Assembly: GCA_033296725.1 (NCBI GenBank) | Contig: MU857603.1 | Coordinates: forward strand, 558,001-622,000 | DNA length: 64,000 bases | From: Corynascus novoguineensis | Lineage: Eukaryota; Ascomycota; Sordariomycetes; Sordariales; Chaetomiaceae | Direction: 5' to 3' | In this document: positions 11,685 to 21,407 of the stretch, in pieces | How the letters are laid out: every line of letters starts with the position of its first letter | Position numbering within the stretch: the first letter of the stretch is position 1 | Position numbers and translations under genes: made by a program | Notes under the pieces: model-generated | Told to the model about the DNA's origin: nothing | The model's database searches: none | What the model saw: only the letters and a program-made list of their open reading frames with translations

Positions 11685-12448
11685 GCATCTCGTACGGACA
11701 AAAAAAATGGTTACTGGGTTATCTTGAATTGCGACAAAGCCAAACGCGAAAGACACAAATAGGCGGCCGGTCCCCGGATAGCACTCTGGAACTACTCCGG
11801 GATCTTTGCAAGATTGGTGTGATGGTGGAAGAGGGTATTATTAGTCGGACTATGAACCATCATTTCATGGCGTAGGCCCATTTTGATGTAGAGACTAAAC
11901 AGCGCAAATAAGTAACGGGAAATGGGGTGTTATGGAGTTTGAGCGGTGTTTCCTTTCTCTCGTCTTTGTTCAACTATGGGTTTACCATTATTTGTGCTGG
12001 AAATGCATCCCATCCTGGTCCGAGGACACCCGAGCATAACAACAAGTGTTCCTCATTCGCGCCGTGCCCTGACATCGTGTTGTACAATACACCATCTCCA
12101 ATGAAAAGGTTGACTGTTTAGCGTTATCCTATTTCCTTACTCGGCGTCAGTGGTCGTGGGTTTCGAGCGACGGATGGATTAGTGACCTACCACAGCTAAT
12201 AAATTGCCTGTTTGCTAAATGCAATATGGGGGTATGAAGGTTCTGAATAAAACACCTTACTGTACATCTCCCTTCGATAGTAGATTGCTGTCGTGTAACT
12301 TTTCGGTGTACTTTGTTAGCCGCCGGGATTGGGGGTCCGAAAATTTGCCCTCCATATTCGGCACGGTTTCCACGGCGGCGAGGCAGAAGAATGATAGCGA
12401 GTGTGCCCTGATCTGGCTGCATCGACGTTGAATACGAGGCCACCGTTT
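11685..12448. other. Convergent intergenic region
   Basis: These are the facing 3' ends of the SURF4 gene (plus) and the Zn2Cys6 regulator (minus). No additional gene is visible. A short A-run follows the SURF4 stop at 11700-11706. Confidence 0.5.
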
Positions 12449-13893
12449 TCAAGGAATAACCAGCTCGTCCATCGATTTCTTCGCAATATCGATGATGCGT
12501 AAGCACGTTGGCTTATCATCCGACGAAAGTGGAATGTAGCCGCCACACTGGTTCTTGGTGATGACACCCGCCTGCATCAAAGCATCCAGCTGCACATGTC
12601 GCCGACGGGACCGCTCCTCTAGCATTTTGATGATATCCTTCAAGCCTGGTTGCTGGGTGCCTTCCACTTCGACACCCGGCGTAAAATCGTTGATTCCGTA
12701 CACGTCTAATTTGAGCAGCGCGCGCACTGTTAACCGCCAGAGAATCGGTTCCAGCATGGCCCCTTCAAGACGCTCCGCTGCACCGCATTTGACAGGGTCC
12801 ATCTTGGCCATCCATCCCCACAGGCCTCCGTATTTGCTCAGCTTAAAGGCAATTTGGCGCCGCTCGCGGTCGGCTGCCGCCGCCTCGGCGTCGACCATGG
12901 ACAGAATGCGCATATACGCATTGGAGACGGAGGGTAGCAGCGCTCCGAGCATCATCATACTCTGAAAAGCCTGTATCGAAGGTTTAGCGTATGGATCCAG
13001 GGGAGGATCGCCGCAAACTGGGCAGAGGACGGTATCGTGGGCTGCTTTCGTGGCGGTTCGGGCAACTCGCATGGCTTCAGACACGTCTTTTGGGAGGGTC
13101 CGGAGAGATTCAATGGCAAGATAGAGTGCCGAAACACAACCACACGATGGGTCGCAATCTGGCTCGGGAGGTGAAGGATGGGTGCTTGGAGACGTTGTGG
13201 ATGGTGGAGAGAGGCTGGGCAGTGTCTCGAAATCTCCTGATAACATCTGGGCAAGTTGCTCAGCCGTGACCGCGGGCTCTGATGTTGGGGTAGATCCACC
13301 AGCCGGTTCGCCAAAATCGATATCGCCCAAAGTACTGTTTATGGGCCAGAAGGCGCCGGAGGAACGGACAGTTTCAGGCTGTTTCGCAAAGGGACCTGTA
13401 CCTTGGCTTGAATCTGCCTGGGCTGGAGGGGGCGGGAACTGGGTGTTGGGATCGACAATCTCAAGGAAGTTCATGTCCATGTTGTTCATGTCGAGGAAGG
13501 AGAGGTCCAGATCCATGCCGATGGTGCCGTCAAACTGGAAATCTGGGACGACATAAGATTGTGCATCCTCCGTTGATGCCTCGCTCGGGCCCGCGGCTGT
13601 GGTCGGTAGTGCTTGTTGTGTTGGTGGTGCTTGCGGTGCTTGCGGTGCGGCTGCTTCGACAGGGCGATGTTTCCTTGGCCGGCCCATGCGCTTCTGGGGC
13701 GAATAGACGCACTTGATGCCCTCGCGCTTGCACCGAGTGCAACCATCGACCTCCTTGGAACAGGCAAGCTTTCTACCTCCTACACAATTGTGAGATATGG
13801 GAGCCATTCGGTGGGATCATTGCGCTGCTTACGGCACTCATCGCACGCCCGGCGTTTGGGCTGTTCTGACGTCTGTTTCTCAACCGCGTCCAT
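12449..13893 (-). CDS. Zn(II)2Cys6 transcription factor with AflR-type regulatory domain
   Basis: Exons 13893-13833 and 13779-12449 give 463 residues; the 53-nt intron interrupts the zinc cluster, a frequent position in this class. Joined, the N-terminus reads RRACDECRGRKLACSKEVDGC then TRCKREGIKC: the exact C-X2-C-X6-C-X6-C-X2-C-X6-C binuclear cluster, followed by the basic MGRPRKHRP linker. The middle is acidic and Pro-rich (MDLDLSFLDMNNMDMNFLEIVDP), a likely activation region. From about residue 230 the text CGCVSALYLAIESLRTLPKD, HDTVLCPVCGDPP and QSMMMLGALLPSVSNAYMRIL matches the AflR domain (Pfam AflR family). Such factors often drive secondary-metabolite clusters, but no biosynthetic gene lies nearby. 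The neighbours are SURF4 and erb1. Target genes cannot be told from sequence. Confidence 0.88.
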
Positions 13894-14842
13894 CTTTGCG
13901 GTAAGACGGTTCGTCCGCAATCGAAAGGTTGAATGCGATTTAGTCGCTCCTTTCTCACGTTATTGTCTCTATTGAGACGATGAAAATAAGATGGCAGCAC
14001 TTGGGTCCTGCCACTGCTCAGAATGCGTGTTGATCCTTCTGCAATGGTGTCCTGTCAACGGTGTGGTCGAATAAGCTGGGCCAATGGATTTGTCAAGAGG
14101 GAGTGCGGAGGGTAGCCCGTTCGAAGTCAGGTGGGGATCACGCGTATCGAAAGGTGCCTAGTACCTGGATACAGGCCCCACGTTGTATTTCTCGTACGGA
14201 CGTACATACACCGTACTGGAATAGAAACTCAAAGACCATTAAATTAAACTGTACAGGCACGAAAAAGCAGATCGAGCACCTTCAACACTTGGAGCACTCG
14301 ACATGAGAAGACTCGTGTCTTTCTGTCAGACATTTCAGTTGAGATCATGCAGCACTTCTCAGAAACTACTGATTTTGAGGTTCATTAATCAAATTCAAAA
14401 TCAAAGTTACCATCAAGGTTATTACTAGCGTGCCCATCAAGGTGCACATTCGCACCAAATTCCAACTGCTTCGATCACTAACTAGTGGTTAAAGAGTGAT
14501 AATGAGAAGGTACTGTATGCCAGAAAAGAGTATCTATGTCAGAGCGTATTGAATTCGCCTTTCCCTTTCATATGAGATCTTGTGCTAGTGATAGAATCTA
14601 TTGCTCAACAAGATGACTTTAGAATCCCAGTAAAGGTGGGTATCTTTCGCAAAATCAAGCAATTGCCAAAAGTAGCTTAGCGAAAGTGTGATTATTGCGA
14701 GTTCCACCACCACGGGCGGTGAGAAAAGGCTCCCCGCCAAAAAGTGATAGAAAGTGGCAGAAAAAAAAGTCCCACGCTTGGGCTAGCAACTTTCAACAGC
14801 TTCCGCTTGCAATCAGGCAAAATTCACACGCCAAGCGGCACA
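13894..14842. promoter_or_regulatory. Divergent promoter region of the AflR-like gene and erb1
   Basis: This 949-bp region separates the two divergent starts. It is AT-rich at 14210-14700, unlike the flanking genes. It includes a run of short palindromic words GTACGGACGTACATACACCG at 14194-14213. No third gene is visible. Confidence 0.45.
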
Positions 14843-17659
14843 ATGGGGTCGAAAATCACAGATAAGAAACGCAAGTCGAAGGATTCGGACTCCGAATCCG
14901 AGGATGAGCTCGGAAATGGTCTCTTCGACGGCGTTCTGTCGCAGAGCGAGGACGAGGAAGATTATCTTCCATCTGACGACGGCGGCGAAGACGAAGACGC
15001 TGATGAGAGTGAAAGCGAGGGCTCCGACGGATTTGAGGATGAAGGGGATGAGGATGAGGATGAAGATGGCATACTGAGCGACGACATCCCTTCCGACATA
15101 GACGACGAGGAGAAGATGGACAAGCTGGTCAAGCAGCAGGAGGGACTCGAAATCACGGAACCCGGCGTTGATCCGAAACCGAAAGAGAAGGAGGAAGAAC
15201 AGAGGAATTACAGGATTGAAAGAGACGCCAATGGGGGGGAGCGATATGTTTACGAGTGCGTTGGTCACTTACGCCATATCTAACAACCTGATACTGACCC
15301 CATCGTCAAGCGAAATCGATCCCGTCTACGATTCGGACGACACGGATGCGAAGGGCCCGGTTAATACGATAGGCAATATTCCTTTGAGTTTCTACGACAG
15401 GTGAGACTGCCCGACGATAGGCATTTGAGCCGCGAGTACTGACCCGTTGCCATGACAGTTATCCCCATATCGGCTACGACATCAATGGCAAGAAAATCAT
15501 GCGGCCGGCAACTGGCGATGCGCTACAAAGTCTCCTCGACAGTATCGAGGTTCCCAAGGGTTGGACAGGATTGACCGACATAAACACTGGCAACCCGCTC
15601 AACCTCAGGTAAGTTATCGCTGACTCTTTCCTCACTGGACACTGGAACTGTTCTGACAACCACCATAGCCAGGAGGAGCTGGAGCTCGTACGCCGAGTTC
15701 AGACTGGTCTCCTCCCTGATGATCTTGAAGACCCATACCCAGATACCGTGGAGTACTTCACGTCTATCGAGGAGAAAATGCGTAAGCATATCAACATGCC
15801 CCGTTTTGGGTGACGTTCTGCTGATTGTGAGCAGCCCTTAGCAGTGCCCCCGAGCCCAAGCGGCGCTTTCTACCCTCCAAGAACGAAGCCAAGCAAATAA
15901 TGAAATTGGTCCGCGCCATTCGTGAAGGCAGGATTCTTCCATATAAGCCGCCCGAGGAACGCGAGCGGGAAGAGGAGGAGCAGGAGGAGGTGCACTTTGA
16001 TCTCTGGCAAAACGAGGAGCCCCAGGCGCCGAATCCGATGCATATTCCTGCTCCTAAGCTACCGCCTCCAGGTTACGATCTGAGTTACAACCCGCCAGAA
16101 GAGTATCTGCCGTACGTGCATCTTCATACCTGTCTGGCACATCTGGAACGCTAACACTCATTTAGATCCAAGGAGGAGCGCGAAGAGTGGGAGAATGCCG
16201 ATCCAGAGGACCGAGAAAAGGAGTACCTTCCGCAAAAATACAATGCCTTGCGGAAAGTACCTGCCTGGGATAACTTGGTTAAGGAGCGGTTTGAGCGGTG
16301 CATGGTACGTGGATCAAAGAGAAATTCATGGCCGGACAGAGCTGACTTGCTATATAGGATCTATATCTGGCTCCTCGTGTTCGGAAGAACAGGCTCAACA
16401 TCGACCCCAACTCGCTTCTCCCTAAGCTGCCTTCTCCTTCTGAGTTGAAGCCCTTCCCTACTGTTGTGCAGACTATATTCCGCGGTCATGACGGTAGGGT
16501 AAGAAGTGTTGCGATTGATCCGGTAAGTTCACACATCTTCCAGGCGGACGAGCGGTATTCAAGACTCACGATGCTAACAACAAGTAGACTGGCGTCGCGC
16601 TGGCGACAGGAGGTGATGACGGGACGGTCCGAGTCTGGGAACTGCTTACGGGGCGGCAAGTATGGTCCGTCAAGCTCAGTAGCGACGAGCCGGTCAACAC
16701 AGTCCGATGGAGGCCAACCAAAGACGCCTTCGTTTTGGCTGCTGCGGCAGGCGAGGAGATTTTCTTGATGGTTCCAACGCACGCCAGCGTCACTCCTGCT
16801 CTTGACCAAGCCAGCAGGGACATTTTGGCGGCTGGCTTCGGATATGCCACAAATGGACAGCAGCAGAGCCTCCCGGTTGGCAAGGAACCACCAGCGAAAT
16901 GGGCCCGACCCGGAACCAAGCTGGAGGATGAGGGTGTCCTGATCAGGATTACCGTGAGGTCTACAGTCAAGGTTATCAATTGGCACAGGAGAGGCGACCA
17001 CTTTGCTACCGTGTCGCCGGCCGGACAGCGCAGTTCAGTGGCCATCCACACGCTCTCGAAACACCTCACGCAAATACCCTTCCGCAAGCTCTCTGGCCTT
17101 GCACAGACCGCCGCCTTCCACCCCCTCAGACCGTTGTTCTTCGTGGCCACCCAAAGGACGATCCGGTGCTACGACCTCCAGAAGCTCGAGCTGGTCAAGG
17201 TTGTCCAACCCGGAGCTAAGTGGTATGTTCCTCCCGTTGACTTGTGAAACGCAAAACTTGTTTCTGACCCTCATACTTAGGATTTCCTCGTTCGACATCC
17301 ATCCTGGCGGTGATAACCTGATCGTGGGTAGCTATGACAAGCGTCTACTCTGGCACGATCTGGACCTTTCCAACAGGCCGTACAAGACGATGAGGTTCCA
17401 CAGCGAGGCCATCCGACAAGTCCGGTACCACAAGGGTGGACTTCCGCTCTTTGCCGACGCCAGCGACGACGGCTCGCTGCAGATCTTCCACGGCAAGGTG
17501 CCGAACGACCAGTTGGAAAATCCAACCATCGTGCCGGTCAAGATGCTTAAGGGGCACAAGGTTGTCAACAAGCTCGGTGTGCTGGACATTGATTGGCACC
17601 CGCGCGAGCCGTGGTGCGTCAGCGCCGGTGCTGACGGGACTGCCAGGTTGTGGATGTGA
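14843..17659 (+). CDS. erb1: Ribosome biogenesis protein ERB1 (BOP1)
   Basis: Nine exons (14843-15255, 15311-15400, 15459-15608, 15669-15781, 15835-16111, 16166-16304, 16358-16522, 16588-17222, 17281-17659) give 786 residues, the usual size. ERB1 is the central subunit of the nucleolar PeBoW complex (NOP7-ERB1-YTM1), needed for 27S pre-rRNA processing and 60S assembly. The first 110 residues are very acidic with a SEDELGNGLFDGVLSQSEDEEDYLPSD motif region. The BOP1 N-terminal domain follows: EIDPVYDSDD, YPHIGYDINGKKI, FLPSKNEAKQIMKLVRAIREGRI and DLYLAPRVRKNRLNIDP. The rest is a seven-bladed WD40 propeller (RGHDGRVRSVAIDP, ATGGDDGTVRVW, WHPREPWCVSAGADGTARLW). Each intron is 54-65 nt and every junction restores frame. 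Divergent from the AflR-like gene. Confidence 0.95.
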
Positions 17660-18290
17660 GATGGGGAGGAGGGAGGGAAGCGCAGGGCTCGGATTGGCGT
17701 ATGAACTGCATTAGAAGTCGCATCGTGTACGTAAGTGCTTTTCTGCAAGAGGAACCGCGGATGTACCTTAAGGGTCTCAAGACTTGATACCATAGTTGTT
17801 CGCTATCTATTATTGGGAGGCAGCAGTAGCTTGCGAGTTGCCGTCCGCCTTGCCATTTGATGCCGGCCTCCCCGTCTTCAACCAATATCGTTGCGGGGAC
17901 TTGTTTGGGAGGACAGCCCTATTATGCGTTGGGCCGCGATTCGATTGTCTATTAAAAGCATACCAACGCTGTCGAGCCTACCTGACGTGCATCCATCATT
18001 ATCTCCCTTGGGCTTTCGGGGAGTTCAGATAATTGTTCGCCTCACCGCTCCGCTCAGACACACAGCAAGTTTTTCATGCATAGGCTTGTTTGATGACGTG
18101 GAGTTTTGCCGGGTCAATTATGCTCGAGTTAATCCTTATTAACAATTTGGTTAACTATCCAAATTTTTACGAAGAGCCTGCGGTTACCTCCCCTCTTCTA
18201 TTCTTTTTCTTTCATCAGCCCTAACCCCGATTTGTCCCACAAAACGAACCAACTTATAAACAGATCAACAAACGGACGAAAAGAGCTTCC
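17660..18290. other. Convergent intergenic region
   Basis: Facing 3' ends of erb1 (plus) and the SGNH hydrolase (minus). It is AT-rich towards 18130-18260. No gene seen. Confidence 0.5.
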
Positions 18291-19685
18291 TCACACAATG
18301 GAGTGCACACCGTCCGCGAAGCGAAGGAACAAGGAGAGATCGACGGCCTCTGCCATGGCCTTGTACCCTGCCGGGTTCAGGTGCAAGTAATCGCCGGTGT
18401 CATACTCTTTGCGCAACATGGTGATGTTCTTGGGGTCGCGCACGGCCTTGTCGAAGTCGACGACGGCGTCAAAGCGGCCGCTGGTGCGGATCCACTTGTT
18501 GATGCGTTGCCGCTGGGCCTCGCGGACCGGGTCGCCGTACGCCTGATCCGCCGGGCTGGGCCCCGACATGGGAGTGATAGTGGCGCCGAAGACGGGGATG
18601 CCGGCGCCGTGCAGGCGCGTGATGATCTGGTCGTAGGCGGCAATCAAGCGGTCACCGACGGCGGCTTGGCTGGCCGGGTCGGTCGGGGCGGTGCCGAGAT
18701 CGTTGACACCTTCATAAACGAGCGCGTACCGCACGGTAGTCGCGCGCGCCAGCACGTCACGCTCAACGCGCCCCAGCGTGTTCGGCCCCAGCGAGTCGGC
18801 CAAAACGCGGTTGCCGCCCGCCGCCATGTTGCTGACCGAGAGCGTGTGCAGGCGCGAATGCCGCTGCAGCCGGCGCACCAGCTGGTCCGGCCAACGGTCG
18901 TTGCCGTTGGTCGTCGATCCCCGCCCATCCGTGATGGAGTCGCCCACGATAGCAAGCGAGCCGTGCGTCGCCGGCAGCCAGGCCTGCAAGGCCGAGACAA
19001 GGAACCACTTGTCGATGCGCTGCGTTGTCTCTGTGGTCACGTCGGTTGCCGACACGAGGTTGCCCTGGGTTAACCAGCTGGAGGTGCGGCTGCCTGGGTG
19101 GCCCGTGATGGAGAAGCCGGATTGGCCCGAGGCGAGGTACACGGAGACGGTGACGCTGGTCTGCGCCTTGACGGGAAAGTGGATGGGGTCCGAGACGACC
19201 AGGGCACCGTTGGGAACGGAGAAAGAGCGCGAGCCCGAGAAAGTGAGGTGTTTGATCGTTTTCGGGCGGATGGCGGGTGAGCCGGCAGTGCCGTTTGCGG
19301 GCAGAGCGATGGTAGCAGCCGTGATGGGTAGGTCGGAGCCGCCAAAGGCGTTGCTGAACTGGAGCCGGATAGTCGACGCATCCTGGGTCAGGTAGACGGT
19401 CGTGCGGATTGTCGTGTTCTGGAACACGCCATCGGTGCCGTTCTACAAAAGGTCAGTAAAGCGTCCAACCGTGTGTTGTGGTGAGTCTTGGCCCGGCCAC
19501 CTCGGAATACGGTGAAGCAAGCTGTGTGTACTGACATAGGGGGGATTGGGCAGGTTGTATGGCTCTACTTCCTGGGGCATCGAAGCCCAGATGTCAACCC
19601 AGTGGTTGTGGCATGACGCGACGGCAATGCAGCTCGCGCTCAGGGCGAGGCCGAGAAGCCGGCGGAGGCCGAAGGTGTTTGGCAT
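18291..19685 (-). CDS. Secreted SGNH/GDSL hydrolase (XynE-like)
   Basis: Exons 19685-19536 and 19442-18291 give 433 residues, with a 93-nt intron. The signal peptide is residues 1-24 (RRLLGLALSASCIAVASC). A beta-rich N-terminal part (IRTTVYLTQDASTIRLQFSNAFG) precedes the SGNH fold. The four family blocks are present: block I AIVGDSITDGRGST with nucleophile Ser219, Gly in SNMAAGGNRVL, Asn in LVYEGVNDLG, and DYLHLNPAGY with Asp401 and His404. Enzymes with this layout deacetylate plant cell-wall polysaccharides or hydrolyse esters. Substrate cannot be fixed from sequence; the extra N-terminal domain is typical of the XynE-like subgroup. Location is extracellular. Confidence 0.85.
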
Positions 19686-20708
19686 GATGGGGGCAAAGTG
19701 AGATCACGAACACTGCTGCCGGGCCTCTCTACCTCGACACTGCCGCGGACGCCGGGCGAAGGTATATTTATTCCTACTAGCCAAGAAGGACCCTCCTGCA
19801 ATATTGGAACCCGCTGCCACCGTTGCAACCCATCGTGCTGATGTTGTCGATCTGAGCTGGAAACCCGGGACGAAGAAGCTCGTGGTGTTAATCAGGCTAA
19901 ATAGGGTTGCGGTACGGTTCCATCGCTTCTGTCTTCTACCCGGCACGGTGGACTCGGCACGCGGACTGGCATCTCCAACAGTCTTAGCTGATGGAGAATC
20001 CTGGAGTTCTGGCAATTTCCAATGCAACCTCATCCTCGCTTCTCCAGGGCCCCGCACCCGAATTCCGGGAATGCGGAGGTGGAGATCTGGAGAAGTGAGC
20101 TCGTTAGTCTATGATCAATGGGTCTGCAGGTTCCACGGCAGCTTGTGAGGGGTTGGCGGATAAGAAAGACGAGGGTAGCATTGTCGATGCAGGAACAAGA
20201 AGCAAAGACAAAGACTCAATTTGGGAAGCGAACTTTTCATTCCTCAGCCCCTGTTCGAGATATTCCACCAATCGCGTCCGAAGCGAACCAACGTTTTAAA
20301 CTAACCAGAAAACCGAGAGCAATCTCCAGATCCAAAACAGAATCTCGTCGTTAGCTAGCAAGACGAAAGAGACAATGAAGCCAACAGCCAGCCAAACCAA
20401 GAATACGAGATGAATACCAAAAGAAGCAGAGTCAGACATCTGGGGTAGATAAGGTAAAGGATTCGAGAAAAGGTGGAGTGGGGAAATGAAAACCAGAAAA
20501 AGACCCATGGTGAGAGACAAACCCTATAAGAATCTGACACACCATATACCTTATCAGACACCAACAAATCCTTCACGAACGCCGACCGCACTTTACCATA
20601 TTCGCCACCGTCAAAGATCGCCGACCGACCATGGCCATAACCTCAACCCTAATTTCAGACGACACGTACCCCACGCCGGCCCCTTTACATTCACCACCCA
20701 CACTCCCC
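19686..20708. other. Intergenic: SGNH gene promoter and 3' region of the next gene
   Basis: These 1.0 kb contain the upstream region of the SGNH hydrolase and the 3' region of the uncharacterised gene to the right. The stretch 20290-20520 is A-rich on the plus strand. Its reverse strand therefore encodes meaningless hydrophobic peptides. Confidence 0.45.
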
Positions 20709-21407
20709 CTACCGACGAACTCCTGCGCCCATCGAAGCCCAAAATCCACTTCCGATTGACATACTCAACTGGGACAGCCTCCCTTGCGCTCTCCTCAGCC
20801 AGAACCCACCCGTCTCCTTGTCACTCAAGACCGCACCCTGCGTTTGGGTCATCACGGGCGGCATGGGGTAGTCGCACCACCCGCCGGCGCCGGCCACGTC
20901 CTCGTCGGTTTCGTTCGGCTCCATCATTATGACCCAGTCGGCCCCCGGGCCGCCGGCGCTGCTGCTGCTGCTGCCCGCCACCGACAGTCGGCTGTCCGCC
21001 GCCACCGACCAACCCGTGCCGTCGTCGTTGCTGTTGTTGTTGCCATCGTTGACACCCGCCTCGAGGCGCTGGTTGATGCCGGCGCCGGCGTTGTCAACCC
21101 AGCGTTTCACGCTGTCCGTGTAAGACTGCTCCTGACTGCGCTGATGCAGCGCCAGTTGGAAGGTAGTTAAGATCGGGTGCGGGCTGGGGGACTTGGGGGG
21201 GTCGATGCCGGTGACGGTGTCGTCGGTTCCGGGGGTCTCGGTGGACATGTTGGAGGGAGGTTTGTGGTTGGGGTACCCGTCGGCGGAGGCGGAGGCGGAG
21301 GCGACCTGGCCCGAGGACATGTTGTCCCGCTTGAACTGAGGCGACCTTTCTTCGGTGAAGGACCCCAATTCAAAGATGCCGTCGCTGAAGCTCAAGGGGA
21401 GACGCAT
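20709..21407 (-). CDS. Uncharacterised Ser/Gly-rich protein
   Basis: A single uninterrupted frame of 232 residues starts at the ATG at 21407. I do not recognise a family. It has low-complexity parts (ASASASADGYPNH; NNNSNDDGTG; SSSSSAGGPG) between more ordered segments (ILTTFQLALHQRSQEQSYTDSVKRWVDNAGAGINQRLEAG; GADWVIMMEPNETDEDVAG; GGFWLRRAQGRLSQLSMSIGSGFW). No signal peptide or membrane helix is seen. The mix of helix-like and disordered parts, and codon use like neighbouring genes, suggest a real, probably nuclear or cytosolic, gene. Met30 (NMSSGQ) could be the true start. A short 5' exon cannot be excluded. Confidence 0.5.
   Translation of the reverse strand: MRLPLSFSDGIFELGSFTEERSPQFKRDNMSSGQVASASASADGYPNHKPPSNMSTETPGTDDTVTGIDPPKSPSPHPILTTFQLALHQRSQEQSYTDSVKRWVDNAGAGINQRLEAGVNDGNNNSNDDGTGWSVAADSRLSVAGSSSSSAGGPGADWVIMMEPNETDEDVAGAGGWCDYPMPPVMTQTQGAVLSDKETGGFWLRRAQGRLSQLSMSIGSGFWASMGAGVRR

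Noticed and set aside
18303..19073. 256-codon plus-strand frame
   Set aside because: It is the antisense of the SGNH hydrolase exon 2.
20296..20520. Hydrophobic minus-strand peptide resembling membrane helices
   Set aside because: It arises from an A-rich plus strand; the other frame is equally hydrophobic, so there is no coding signal.
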